Shown one piece after another: positions 1 to 11,585 of a stretch of DNA of 64,000 nucleotides. Each line of letters opens with the position of its first letter. Positions within the stretch are counted from its first letter, which is position 1. A program made the position numbers and the translations under genes. Origin of the DNA: Diogma glabrata (lineage: Eukaryota; Arthropoda; Insecta; Diptera; Cylindrotomidae); assembly GCA_963693315.1 (NCBI GenBank), contig OY856187.1:48706201-48770200 (forward strand). The letters are read 5' to 3'. The notes below the pieces were generated by a model. The model saw only the letters and a list, made by a program, of their open reading frames with translations, did not search any database and had not been told where the DNA came from.

Positions 1-390
1 GCAGATAAACTTGTAGATCTTGAAGAAATACATCGATTTTCTTCCTTTTTTTAAGCAAAAAAATTTTTTTAAGCCTAAATTTGTTGTCAAATTTTACAGA
101 AATAACAAATTTTACAGAATTAAAATAATAATAATTGTAATGTCTACAACACATTTTATTAAAAAAAATTTAAATCATAAACCGAGAACAAAAAAAGAAA
201 TTTGTTTATCAATATTTTTAATAAGCTTTTTGACATTATATTACAATATTAAATAATTATGTATAATATATTAAATTGTATTATTGTATTATATATAAAA
301 ACGATCATTTTAAAATTCTAGGAAATATTTTTTAATTCGATGAAAATTCGTTATTTCTGTATATAATCAACCTTAAATTTCATAATTTGT
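1..390. other. AT-rich sequence, no gene recognised
   Basis: Strongly AT-rich sequence with scattered short homopolymer runs. The only open stretch is about 78 codons of K/N/F/I-rich residues with no recognisable domain, as expected by chance at this composition. I see nothing else in it. Confidence 0.5.
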
Positions 391-1110
391 CTTGTAAAAT
401 CAAAACTTAAATAGTTATAAGCGAAAAACGAACGATATTAGTTATATCTGTAAAATTCGACTAAAATGATCTTACATTTTAAGCTTAAAAATTTATTTTT
501 GCCTAAACACAAAAATTACAGTCGATGTATTTTTTCATTATCTATAACTTTTACTTGAACAACTTTTTCGTAAAATCAAAACTGAAAGAGTTATATGCGA
601 AAAACTGATTGTAGCTAATGTTTTTTGCCCCTTGAACAGAAAAAATAAAATAGCGAGTGGTAAATTTTTTTTTAAAATCCTTACAAAATTCACTGAAAAA
701 ATTCAGACCATAAACAACCTAATCCGCTTCAAGGTTATGAAAATTAAAATAAAGCATTTTTTGTGGGACACCCTAGTCATACGAAGAAGCACTTTATTTA
801 AGAAACATTACATCTTTTTTAGAATTTAGCAATGCAAAGTTTTTGTGTTATATTAAAAAAAATATTTTTAGTATGCAGCCGTACCCCCCTAAATTTCAAC
901 ACTTGATTGACCGATAAAAAAATCAAATTTAAACCATTTACAAGCTGGTGTAATTGAATTTTTCTTGAGTTACCGTAAACAGCTATGGATAAGATTTAAC
1001 CTGAAACAATATTTTTGGTGTGATTTTTGATCAATGTATATAATATGTGATTGTAATTTACAATTGACATTTACGATTAAACATTTAATTCATTTACAAC
1101 ACAACTTTTT
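391..1110 (+). repeat. Dispersed repeat, related to 38450-38790
   Basis: A block beginning GTAAAATCAAAACT and containing AGCGAAAAAC/ATGCGAAAAAC occurs at 391 and again at 569, a degenerate tandem pair about 178 bp apart. From about 770 to 1110 the sequence aligns by eye with 38450-38790 on the same strand. Shared blocks include AACACTTGATTGAC, TTTAAACCATTTACAAGCT and TTTTTGATCAATGTA. This is a dispersed non-coding repeat family; I cannot place it in a named class. Confidence 0.6.
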
Positions 1111-1189
1111 GTCAATTATTTATGATATTGTTTAATTCCTAAAATAGGAATATACATATAATATAAAAGTTAATCCCATAAAAAACCAA

Positions 1190-1530
1190 AAACTCATTTG
1201 CAACACAAAATCTATTATTTCATCATCATAAGAAACAATTCAAATAAACAAACAATACAACAATGTCTTAAATCAATATACAGTTTCATATATCCAAACA
1301 TTTCCATAAACATACCCAAAAATATTCATACTGGAAATTTTCCATAAACTCCCCAAAAGCCTAACTTCAGCATAAAATCCATTATTTCATCATCACATGA
1401 AATAAATTCCAACTAAAACAACTTAGCAACAATGTCTGGATACCATGTGTATCAAAATTTTCTATTAACTACCCAAAACCCAATTTCAGCCATTCCTACA
1501 AACTCAAAGTAAACATGCTATGCAATAATG
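1190..1530 (+). repeat. Degenerate tandem repeat (~110-175 bp units)
   Basis: Three diverged copies of a unit containing ATTATTTCATCATCA, then AACAATGTCT, then a CATTTCC/ACTACCC segment. They lie near 1210, 1378 and 1495. No coding potential is visible. Confidence 0.4.
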
Positions 1531-2030
1531 TCTAAAATGTATACATTTTTCGTACGATATCGAAAACTTTTCATAAATAACTTTAGGTCCAATTCAATTA
1601 ATATTCATCAATAAGCAAATTCCAAAATCAAATTCTTAAAACTCGTTAAACGATATTTTCTCCAAAATTACAACAACCACAAAAACCCGTGCGTGCAACT
1701 TTGTATCAAAAAACTAATGTCAATCAAAAATATTCACAAACTAAATAGAACAAATTCCAAATAATTTCCAATGTAAAACGGAAATTACGAAATTTGATAA
1801 TTAAAGAAACTAAAAAATTAACACAAATATAATAAAATAATTTTGCTTACATGATTAAAAATTACATTCTTTGCTATAAAAAATAGAAATAATTAAAAAT
1901 TTGATTGGTTAGAAAAATTTAGAAGTTTATTATAAAACCCATAAGAAATTCAACGAAAGTGTCAGTCAAAAACACCCCGGTCGACGCGAAAAAGTTTTGG
2001 TTACCGAAAAACCCGTGAAGTTACAATTAA
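1530..2030. other. AT-rich sequence, nothing recognised
   Basis: No supported gene, inverted repeat or retroelement similarity is visible. A slightly GC-richer patch (CACCCCGGTCGACGCG) occurs at about 1972, just before the 48-bp tandem array. Confidence 0.4.
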
Positions 2031-2039
2031 CAAAGTGTT

Positions 2040-2300
2040 TAAAGAAAACATTGTGTTTTATTTTAAAGAAAAATTTGTGTTTTAGAGAAAATTATATTTT
2101 CCAAAATATTTTAAGAAAAAATTTTTGTTCTAGAGAAAATTATATTTTCCCAAATATTATAAAGAAAATTTTTTGTTCTAGAGAAAATTATATTTTCCCA
2201 AATATTATAAAGAAAAATTCGTGTTCTAGAGAAAATTCCAAAATATTATAAAGAAAAATTTGTGTTTCTAGAAAAAATTATATTTTCCATAATATTATTA
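2040..2300 (+). repeat. 48-bp tandem repeat, about 4.5 copies
   Basis: The unit contains TGTTCTAGAGAAAATTATAT followed by TTTCCCAAATATTATAAAGA. The TGTTCTAGAG-type landmarks fall at about 2079, 2127, 2175 and 2223, an exact 48-bp spacing. Because 48 is a multiple of 3, one frame reads a 16-residue repeat that looks protein-like (SRENYIFPN). The repeat probably explains the open frame rather than the reverse. Confidence 0.75.
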
Positions 2301-2447
2301 AGAAAAGTTTAAGAAAAATTGTCTTCGATATTTTAAAAAATTAAGAAAAATAATTTTCTTGAAACGATTTTCTTTTCAAGATAAATCAAAAAAAAAAATC
2401 AAAATTTAACTAAAATAAAATCTGAGTTCACCATTTAAAAGAAAAAA

Positions 2448-3900
2448 TATGGAGGGGCTCAAATCTCACAGCTCTGAGATATCAAGACTTCGGTCTGGGT
2501 TAAGGATTTTGATATAGTTTTCGGCAAAAAACTTTTATGAGGACATGGTTTTTAGTTTAGGGCAGCGATGTATATTAAACATAACTCTTTGTTAAAGTAC
2601 ATTGTATTTTTATCTCTGTTTCGAAATTTATTACAAAACTAACTCGAAACATCAATACGTTGCCGGAAAATTATAACGGAACATAAATTAACATAATTTA
2701 GTGAAAAGATGATACACTCAGCAAACTGCTCAAAAACCTCTCCATTTAGCGTTTCGAGAAAATATTACAAAATCACAAATTCATATTTCTTCGAAAAATA
2801 TTTTAAAAATTAAATAAAATCAAACGTTTTTCAAAATTCCAAAAATATTCCAAAAATTAGAGTAAAATCAAAGATTTAAACTTTTTTCTGAATTCCAATA
2901 ATGTTCCAAAAATTCTTAAAAGCTCTAACTTTTCCAAAATATATTGCCAATCTAAATATATTGCCAAAATTATTACAAAATCAAAAATTCAAACTTTTTT
3001 CAAAATTCCAAAAATTATAATAAAATCAATAATTTAAAATTTTTCAAAATTCTAAAAATATTCCAAAAATTCTTACAAAATCAAAAATTAAAACTTTTTC
3101 CAAAATTCTAAAAATATTGCAAAAATTATTGCAAAATCAAAAATTGAAATTTTTTTCAAAATTCCAAAAATTATACTAAAATCAAAAATTTGAAATTTTT
3201 CAAAATTCTAAAAATATTCCCAAAATTCTTACAAAATCAAAAATTAAAACTTTTCAAAATTCTGAATATATTTCAAAAATTATTACAAAATCAAAAATAC
3301 AAACTTTTTTCAAAATTCTGAAATATGTAAAAAACTGTAACAAATTCAAAAATTTCCATGTCCAATTTCAAAACAGCTACATTTTTTTCTCCAAAAAATT
3401 GGCTAAGAAAATAAATGAAATCATTTTTTGACACACTTGACATTATTTTTTGACAAACTTATAATGCGAATTATGGCATAATAATAATAAAATTTCATTT
3501 CTAACAAATAATTAATTTTATTTATTTCCAAAAATTGGGTAAAAAAATAAATAAAAATCTTTCTTTTGACACACTTGACAACATTTTTTTGACAAACTTA
3601 TAATGCAATAATCTAGTTTTTGATCTCACATACCAATCCCTACCATCAAAATTTCTCCAAATTCAATACATTTTTTTTTTGCTTTTTTAGAATCAGTAGA
3701 TCCTAAAACGTCGAGAAATGTCAAAAAAGTGGGGCTAAGAATTTCACTTTGAGCTCATGGATGTAATACTTGATATACATCGCTGCCCAAAACTAAAAAC
3801 CATGTCCCCATAAAAGTTTTTTGCCGAAAACTATATCAAAATCCTTAACCCAGACCGAAGTCTTGATATCTCAGAGCTGTGAGATTTCAGCCCCTCCATA
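2448..3900. mobile_element. 1.45-kb terminal-inverted-repeat element, family TATGGAGGGG, copy A
   Basis: The ends are inverted copies of about 130 bp (2448-2577 and 3771-3900), starting TATGGAGGGGCT and containing CTCTGAGATATCAAGACTTC. The outer TA on each side could be a TA target duplication. The interior has no transposase frame. It is built of loosely repeated pieces such as TTCCAAAAATTATTACAAAA. Related copies are at 36836-37363, 60445-61808 and 32998-33055, so this is a dispersed family. The class is uncertain: a non-autonomous DNA transposon or foldback element. Confidence 0.8.
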
Positions 3901-4229
3901 TTTTTATATATATTATTATGTTCTGACCATATAAATTTAAAAAAAAAATTTTTCAATGGTTCAAATTTATAATTAAAAAAACTTTTTTTAGTACAAAATC
4001 AAATCGAAAGACGCAAAATTGATTCGATTATTTTTTTACCGGTTATTCGAGTTTTACAAAAAAAAACAAGGTTTAACAATTTTCCTTGTCGGTCGAATTC
4101 CATAAAAAACTCACTTATTATTATATGTCGAAAACGAATAAAATTCAGAGAAACGCGGAACAGAACATACTCAGACTCTGACTTAGTACGAAAAAATTAA
4201 AGAAAAACAAAAATAAGGGTTTCACAGAT

Positions 4230-5396
4230 TTGGACGAGACATTAGACGATATTATGCAAAATTTAAAAATCACAAAAATCACAATCACATCACAATTAAA
4301 AATAAATAATAATAAAACAATTTTAAACAAAATGGAAAGCCATAGAACAAATTTTTTAGACATATTGGCCATTATGTCCAACGGACCAATATTTTCGGGG
4401 GAACCAGGAGAAAAATCACAAGCAGAGGCAAAATTCTTCTTGGATACATGTAACCGGACTTTGACACATATAGACGGAGAAGGACGAAAATACTTCTTCG
4501 GTATTGTACTAGACAAAATTCAATATCCCGCCTGCGAATTAATTTATGATCTGGAAATAAATGACTACGACAATTTACGGAAACACATAGTAAACAGATA
4601 CATAAACAACACAGCAGAGAAAAATTTTATTAGAGATATACACAAATGTAAACAGACAAAAGAAGAAAACGTAAGTCTATTCGCGGAAAAGTTACAAAGA
4701 TTGATCGGCGAAACCAAGAAATGGTACAAACAGAAGTATTCGGAAGGACAGAATAAAGTCCTACTTTTAAAACTTAATAGACCAGCTATGGAAGCATTTT
4801 TAACTGGCATAAAATCTGACATGATCAAAATTTCATTTGCGACGAATAGACTTGAAACACTGGATGTAGCGATTGCAAGGGCAAAGAACCTAGAACAAAC
4901 GCTACCACACAACGAACAGAAACGAGAATTTGTATGCACCACTGAAAGACGTGAACCAACGTTTCAACGGTTTTGGCACGAAATGAACCAATTATATTGC
5001 TGGTTTTGTACAAGGAAGGGGCATACAATAAACGAATGCCGATCGAGGTAAAATTCTTTATTCTGTGTTTTTTGCAAAAATTATGGACATCTAAATACAG
5101 ATTGCCCTAGAATTAAAAAACATAAACAGAACGGCAACTATGTAAATAACAACAATGATGAAAACTATATAGATAACAACAATAATATCCCAAATTACCA
5201 AAATAATTTTAATAATTTAAGAGCACAGTACGCAAACGTGATACGACCAACAACGAGAAACACAACGATATTTCGATGGAATTTTCCACAGTTTTTTAAC
5301 TTTTCTAAACCTCCAGTTTTTAATAACAATAATTATAGACCTCAAAATAATTATAAACACCAAAATACTTACAGACCCCAAAATAATAATACAAAG
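4230..5396 (+). pseudogene. gag: Ty3/gypsy-type gag remnant with one premature stop
   Basis: One reading frame runs from 4230 (a more likely start is the ATG at 4332, beginning MESHRTNF) to about 5396. It is interrupted only by TAA at 5049-5051. The frame encodes a gag-like capsid region followed by two CCHC zinc knuckles. The first has Cys at 4998 and 5007 and its last Cys at 5037, ending just before the stop. The second spans 5064-5105 in the same frame after the stop. An Asn-rich tail follows. The knuckle spacing C-x2-C-x4-H-x4-C is the nucleocapsid signature that binds retroelement RNA. No protease, RT or LTR follows; at about 5397 the sequence switches to a dispersed repeat also seen near 38829. 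This is therefore a truncated, inactivated element. The gypsy placement rests on overall gag character; the exact clade is not resolved. Confidence 0.75.
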
Positions 5397-5890
5397 GTAT
5401 TGCTCTTTTACATTTACGGAACCCTTGGCGAGCGAATTTTATTGGCACTTGTCTGACGTTTTTTGTTTTAAAATCTTATTTATTAATACGCCCAAAAAAA
5501 CTTTCTGGAGCCTAAGGCTTTTTTATTCGCAGATGGATTCATTTCAAATTTTCACTGCTAACTGATATTAGTGTAATTTAGGTCTTAAAGATTTTTCACA
5601 CAAATCAGATCATAAATAAAAAAGTTATAGACGAATTAAAATGTATTTTTGAATTTAACGCCCCCCCCCACAATACAATATCAAATGGAATTGCCTAAGT
5701 CTTTTCTTTGTTTTTTTATTATTATTATTAGTGAAATGAATGTTGTGAACGAATGATAATGGTATGAGTGAGTTTATTTTTTATTATTATTATTTTTCTT
5801 TGATTTTCTTTGATTTAATTATTATGGTGTTAATAGTGAAATGAATGTTGTAAATATATGATAATGGTATGAGTGAGTTTTTTTTTATTA
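5397..5890. repeat. Dispersed repeat and ~105-bp direct duplication
   Basis: 5398-5460 resembles 38830-38895 (TTCTTTTACATTCACGG, then GCACTTGTCTGAC). Farther on, GTGAAATGAATGTTGT followed by GATAATGGTATGAGTGAGTT occurs at about 5732 and again at about 5837. The 300-bp MITE begins immediately after the second copy. Confidence 0.55.
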
Positions 5891-6190
5891 CTAGGAGGGC
5901 CCGGCGTGCTTCGCTACGCTTATAAATAAAGTTTTTGCGTAGACATTTTGTTGACGTGGAAGCAATGATTTCAAAAAGTGGTAATGAGAAATGCTAGCAT
6001 ATTATTTTTAATTTTTCTTTTTAAATATATGAATGAAAAATAATTAGAACTTTAGCTGATCCGTTCGGATATATGAAAAATTAGCGATTAAACGAATTAC
6101 CACTTTTTGAAATCATTGCTTCTACGTCAACAAAATCTCTACGCAAAAACTTTATTTATAAGCGTAGCGAAGCACGCCGGGCCCTCCTAG
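5891..6190. mobile_element. 300-bp MITE with 95-bp terminal inverted repeats
   Basis: The ends are 5891-5985 and 6096-6190. They are near-perfect inverted copies starting CTAGGAGGGCCCGGCGTGCT and ending in AAAAAGTGGTAAT. TA flanks both sides (5889-5890, 6191-6192), compatible with a TA target-site duplication as made by Tc1/mariner-type transposases. The interior is about 110 bp with no coding capacity. The GC-rich tips contrast sharply with the AT-rich surroundings. Confidence 0.88.
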
Positions 6191-6500
6191 TATGTATTAT
6201 TACAAATTCATAAAACCATCTATGATTAAATTAAAATTCAATAAAAGGCAAATACAAAATGAAGATTGATCTAATTCGAATATGTGGTCTTCGGTTTGCA
6301 CATAGTTGGAATTCTCGGTTATATTTCATTACCTTAAAACTTTTATTGTGCTTTTTAAAGAAAAATTGTAACGAGATGATGTTTAATATTAAAATTGAGG
6401 CCGTAAATAGCTCAATTCTAGAAAAGAACGCTGCACTCCTAGCACTGCTCTTGCAAAGCTCAGAAAATTGGGTTTTCAATTTTAACGTGCTCTACTCCTA

Positions 6501-7497
6501 ATGAAAAACGTGTTCTAGCTAGTCCGAGTTGGTAAAACTTGGACCATTTTTGATTTTCCCATAACTTGGCATATAAGTTTTATGTACAAAATAAAAAAAA
6601 CGACTTATTTTAGAATTTTTTTTAAAGTGCATAGCTTGAGCATACGGGGTGGGGGGGGGGGGGGGGGCTGCGGTCTCCCAAACATGCATGAACAATTAAA
6701 GTTTTCATAATCCGAGAGAGTTTTGATATTTAATTACTCAAGAATGGCTATACCGATTTCAACAAACCTTTTTTTTGTTTGATAGGTGATTCGATTAATT
6801 AATCTTGAGAAAAAAAATTAGTTTTTGGAATTAATTGTAAAATTAAAATATGATAAAAACTTTTTTAAAAATGGGGCAAGATCAATTGGATTTTATTTTG
6901 TTTAAATTGTTCTATCCTTACTCTAAAATATGTCAAACTTACAAAGAGGCATTTTTTGTTTTCTTGAGAAATTGGAATTTAAAGATTTCTAGTCTTACTA
7001 AAATTCTAAGTTTTCATTATATTTTCGAACAATTTCTATACAAAAACGATTACTCATTGCCAATTGTAGGAAGTTTTTAAAATTTTATGACAATTCAACT
7101 CACTAAATAAAGTTTCAATAAGGTCCAATAAAACGCTTCATTTACTTTTTTTTAGCAAATCATTTAATAAATGAACAATTATTATTTTTAGTCGGACTGA
7201 AAAATCTTTCAAATTAGACATCTCAAGAATACAAAAAAGCTCCCTCACATATTTTAACGTAAGACATATTTTAAAGTAAGAATAGAACCATTAAAAAAAA
7301 AATTAAAATTCAATTGATCTTTGACTCTAGCGCCCTTTTAAAATTAATTACGCAAACATTTAATTAATTTTTTTTCAAAAGATTAACTAATCGCCTATCA
7401 AACAAAAAATAGTCTGTGGAATCGGTGTAGCCGTTCTTGAGCAACTTAATTTCAAAGTTACCTTGGATTTGCAAAATTCTCATTTTTCATGCATGTT
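6501..7497. mobile_element. Foldback-type element, family GATGAAAAACGTG, copy 1 (right end truncated)
   Basis: The left end (ATGAAAAACGTGTTCTAG at 6501) continues through CCATTTTTGATTTTCC and AACTTGGCATATAAG, as at 58272. Part of the same sequence returns inverted at about 7405-7497 (GTAGCCGTTCTTGAGCAA, TTTTTCATGCATGTTG). The right arm stops there, so the outer part of that end is lost. A run of about 17 G follows GGGGT at about 6651. No transposase frame is visible. Confidence 0.72.
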
Positions 7498-7499
7498 GT

Positions 7500-7870
7500 A
7501 ATGGACACTGATACTGTTAGTATTGATACCAACAGGAAGTAATCGGGTGACTGTGCGCCTAGCGAGGTTATATTCCGACAAGCAAAAGCCATGTGTATAC
7601 GAGTAGGAATATACCCCAATCCAGTACAAATTAACCAGTAAGCGCGCACTTCAACCAGAGTATACGGGTAAAAAAGTTAAAATGAATAGAAGAGACTCAA
7701 GAAGAGTAGAAGCCACACACAACAATATGATCAATATGACTATTATTACTACATTTAGAAAAAAAATTTCACTCAGCCCATTATATCTTGTTGGGTCTCA
7801 GTCTTCACCTTCTTTCTCCCTAGCCTATCATCACGGATATCTTATAGTACTTAAATAACAAAATAAATCA
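7500..7870. other. Unclassified repeat-like sequence
   Basis: The stretch is less AT-rich than its neighbours. GTAAAAAAGTTAAAATG followed by AGAGACTC near 7670 resembles the sequence preceding the related satellite at 59800, so it may be a flanking part of the same repeat family. No gene is supported. Confidence 0.35.
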
Positions 7871-8215
7871 ACTGAAACCATTGCGCCAAATATAAAGGCG
7901 ATTGTTGAAGAATAATCATCAAGTGAATATGAGCTGTAATATCCAATTAATTTATTTGTTGCACCTAACGCAAAAGCGATCGATGAACAATAATCATAAG
8001 GTTGATATGACAAACAATATTAATTCCATTCATTCGTTGCACCAAATGTAACGGCGGTTGTTGAAAAATAATCATAATTCAAATGTGTCCAATAATAACA
8101 ATTCAAATATTTCGTTCAGTAAACTGCAGAGGCGATTGCTGGACAGTAATCTTAAGACCGATTATACCAATTCAAGGCATACGTTGCACCAAACGTAATG
8201 GCGATTGTTGATTTC
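7870..8215 (+). repeat. ~78-bp tandem satellite, about 4-5 copies
   Basis: The unit carries GTTGCACCAAATG, then GGCGATTGTTGAA, then an AATAATCAT segment. Landmarks lie at about 7881, 7959, 8037, 8120 and 8185. Diverged units of the same family occur at 59865-60060. Confidence 0.7.
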
Positions 8216-8805
8216 TTGTGCCTATTTGTATTTTTCTCAACATACTAAACCGAATTTAGTTCATCAAAATATTCAATCACTAATACTTCTCCAATTTAGC
8301 CAGATGGAAATTTGGATGACGTGCATAAAAAAAAACCTATGACGCCAACAAGGCAATACTGATCAGTGTGAACCCAGAGTCAATATGGTATGGTTTTCCT
8401 TTCGTTTTAACTTGAAGCTTTAGTTACCAAAAAAAAACTGGTATATAGATTTCTTCAAATTCTGAGTAGAATCACTACCGATTGTTCTACAACGATCCAC
8501 TGACGAACAGTACCCCGCGCACTAAGAAATTTTATTTACAAAAAAAAAACAAACAGCACAAAACATATCAATAATTTTTTTTTTATATTTCTTTTAATTT
8601 TTTTTTGTATTTTCATTTATAGATAACAGTTTTATCATTTTAGTGTCTAAAACAATAAGTAGTATAATTTACCATGTGCACCGTTATTCCACAAAAAAAA
8701 CTCAACGGTCAAGACTGATCGACCGCACCCTATTTACAAATTACGACCAACACATAATTTGTTTTTCTTTTCATCTAATTTAAATACACTAAAATCTATT
8801 CTTTA
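8216..8805. other. AT-rich sequence, nothing recognised
   Basis: No coding region, retroelement motif or inverted repeat is supported. Short GC-richer patches occur at about 8290-8400 and 8490-8530, without similarity to other parts of the window that I could see. Confidence 0.4.
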
Positions 8806-9185
8806 AAATGTACAAAACTATATATAGAGCTTTTTCCGTAACCTTCAAATCTTTATGTTGCTGTTTGTATGTAACAGATTAAATACAGCAAGAATAATTA
8901 GAAATCAGCAAAAATAGACCAAAATTTGCCGCTTAAACAACAAAAATTCAACCATATCAAAAGCAACTTAAAGGAAACACAAACGAAAACAATCTAGATT
9001 TGTAAGAAACAACAACTATTTAGAGTTTTAGAAATACAATTCAGTTGATCACTAATGTCAAGTTTCTATTTAATTTTCGGGAAAAGGTCTAAATAAAAAT
9101 CAGAAAAAAGTATATCATTCAGGACCGCATTGAGAGCCCAAAAAATAGAAGAATAAAAGAAAGATGATAAGTTGTGTGTCGAAAT
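8806..9185 (+). repeat. Duplicated block, copy 1 of 2
   Basis: This block is repeated in the same orientation at 9888-10255, about 1.08 kb away. Shared landmarks are ATATATAGAGCTTTTTCCGT, AGCAAGAATAATTAGAAATC and ACAACAACTATTTAGAGTTT. The copies differ at many positions, so the duplication is old. No conserved frame is seen. Confidence 0.8.
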
Positions 9186-9494
9186 AAGCGATGGCAGTGG
9201 ACTGTATCTTTTATTTTATTTACTTGGTGTCATCAAGCCAGATACAATGTATGATTATTTCCTTAACTTTTAACTGTGATGATTTGTAGATATGTAAATC
9301 TGGGGACTGGTGATTTTTTGACATCTATGTAGAACCAATTGTACGCAACTAGAAATTAATATAAATTTGGAAGGAAAACGAAGAAATATAATTCGATGAT
9401 ATATTTGAACACTAGTTACAATTAGAATTCGATGACATAATCTTTCCTCTCCACTGGACTGCAATACAATTTGCAATAACTTGGCTGTTCACAA

Positions 9495-9815
9495 TTATGC
9501 TTTGATGACGTAACAAAATCATGTTTATATGACGTAACTCTTATTTTAATTCAACAGCAAACAATTTATAACAATATAAGAAGTAATTTGACGGAAATAA
9601 TTCGATGATCTATGTTATAATTCGGTAGCACACAATTATAATTATGTGACGAAACTTCCTTTTTATTCAACAGCGAACAATTTGTAACAACATAAATAAG
9701 AAGTATTATGACGGATAATACCTCGATGATCTATGTGATAAATCAACTGCATGCAATTATACTTCGATGACGTAACTCTTATTTAGTTCAACAGCAAACA
9801 ATTTGTAACAACTAC
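9495..9815 (+). repeat. ~120-bp tandem repeat, 3 copies
   Basis: The block TGACGTAACTCTTATTT, then TTCAACAGCAAACAATTT, occurs near 9530, 9647 and 9768 with small changes. GATGATCTATGT lies between copies. It sits between the two copies of the larger duplicated block. Confidence 0.7.
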
Positions 9816-9887
9816 AATTTGAGAATGATTCTCGTCTCATAATCAGAATGATTGAGAATGATTCTCGTCAACTGACTGCTTGTACAA

Positions 9888-10255
9888 TATGAACAAAATA
9901 ATATATAGAGCTTTTTCCGTAACCTTCAAATCTTTATTTTGCTGTATGTATTTGACAGATTACATACAGCAAGAATAATTAGAAATCAGCAAACATGTAC
10001 CAAAATTTACTGCAAAAACAACAACGATTCAGATATATCAAAAGCAACTCAAAGGCAACACAAACGAAAACCATCTTGATTTGCAAGAAACAACAACTAT
10101 TTAGAGTTTTAGAAACAAGAATCAGCTGATCACCAATGTCAATTTTTTTTATTTGCGGGAAAAGGTCTATATAAAAAGCAGAAAAAAATATACCATTCAG
10201 GGCTGCATTCAGAAAAAAAATTACAACAATAAAAGCGAGACGATAAGTTCTGTTT
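9888..10255 (+). repeat. Duplicated block, copy 2 of 2
   Basis: Second copy of the block at 8806-9185, same strand, recognised by ATATATAGAGCTTTTTCCGT near 9900 and ACAACAACTATTTAGAGTTT near 10090. Confidence 0.8.
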
Positions 10256-10259
10256 CCCG

Positions 10260-11298
10260 GATAAGCTGTTTGAACACATTTTGGTTCGTGAATAAGACAG
10301 TGTTTCAATAAATTTGTTTGTGTGACAAATACATCACTACCTACCATCACCGGCCTAATCAAATCTTAAAACAGAATAATGTTAGAAGTTCTTATGTTCT
10401 TCTTTAACATCAATGCCGGACTCTTCATACTGTTTTAAACCTAACCAAATAAAAAGAGTTAACAAAAGGGTTAAAATCCAGTCAGGATTTTTCGACCGTA
10501 CAACTCTTATTGATTTAATATATTCGATTTGGTTTTCCCTATTTTTCACATCAGCCTTAGCAGGAACCACTACTAATGGATAATCTTAGATTATCTGGTC
10601 TCACTAAATGATCATTTTTAAAGCGCATTATTAATCCAGAATCCTCAGTGATGCTCTTAATCAACTCATATTACATTTTGATACAGAGCCCAAATGGAAC
10701 CATAACTAGTTTTCAAAGATCTATTCAGAAGTTTATTAGACCTTTGAACACTTCGTGCCTTACTTCGTCAATTTTGTTGTTCCACAACCCAACAAACAAT
10801 TTCTAACTGATAGACCTAGCAGTTCAGAAACACCGTCACAGGACTAATTTTTAACCGATCAGTTGTATATCGCGGTTTTACTAAATTGCCTTTTTGATTG
10901 TCTTGTTATTTTACATATTTTTATTACAAAAGCTATTTTAGCCGGTTAAAGGTAATTTCATGAAAGTCATTATTCTTTTAATAACTATGATGAGTGTTTC
11001 AGTTCACATTTTATATCAAGGCACTTTACAATTCCCAATTTTTACAAAATTCTGAATAAAAGCAACAAATCTTGATTTTTAATAGCAATAAAGCTTAAAT
11101 TAAAAAGTTATTTCATATATCGTTAAAATGTATGCCAATAAACACAAGATTAATTTAGTATAAAAGAATAAAAACAAATTATTATTGTTTTCATTGTCAG
11201 TGCTGACAAATGATAAACTTCAAATAATTATGAATTTGATGACTAAATAAAGTAATAATCCAATCATTAAACCGTAAGCAATAATAAAACAATTCCAT
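10260..11298. other. AT-rich sequence, no supported gene
   Basis: One minus-strand open stretch at 10382-10570 (about 62 codons) contains a short hydrophobic run (WILTLLLTLFIWLGL) flanked by charged residues. It has no recognised domain and no further exon evidence, so I do not call it a gene. I see no other structure. Confidence 0.4.
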
Positions 11299-11299
11299 C

Positions 11300-11585
11300 C
11301 CCGGGTGAAAATAATAGGCCGAAAAATAAGAAAATTTTATCGTATTTTAGATTAAGATTTTGTATGGTTAAGAAACCGAAAATACACCGAAAAATAGCCT
11401 ATATAGTGAACATGAAGCCGAAAAGACGTCTATATGACACCGAATACAAGCCGACATGTGAATAATTATAAGCCAAAATTAGGCCTATACAACGCCGAAA
11501 TATTAACCGAAACAAAGCCGGAATTACGCCGACCGTAGGCCGAAATTACACCGAAATCACACCGAAATATTAATATTTTAAAATA
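11300..11585 (+). repeat. Left CCGAAA array with CCCGGG tip (inverted partner of 23995-24266)
   Basis: The array starts CCCGGGTGAAAATAATAGG followed by CCGAAAA. It continues as a degenerate series of short units of the type (G)GCCGAAAATACACCGAA and CACCGAAAT. The right-hand array at 23995-24266 carries the same 26-bp tip and the same kind of units in inverted orientation. An inverted terminal tip followed by internal tandem repeats is the architecture of foldback-type transposons. I find no matching target-site duplication outside the tips. Confidence 0.75.

Noticed and set aside
1997..2251. 84-codon frame with SRENYIFPN repeats as a gene
   Set aside because: It is explained by the 48-bp tandem repeat, and the first codon is not ATG.
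6648..6668. Long G run as a possible quadruplex regulatory site
   Set aside because: It is a single homopolymer inside a repeat element, with no promoter or gene nearby; more likely slippage or assembly noise.
9979..10570. Two minus-strand open stretches with hydrophobic segments
   Set aside because: Part of the first lies in the duplicated non-coding block 9888-10255; neither has a domain or conserved copy.
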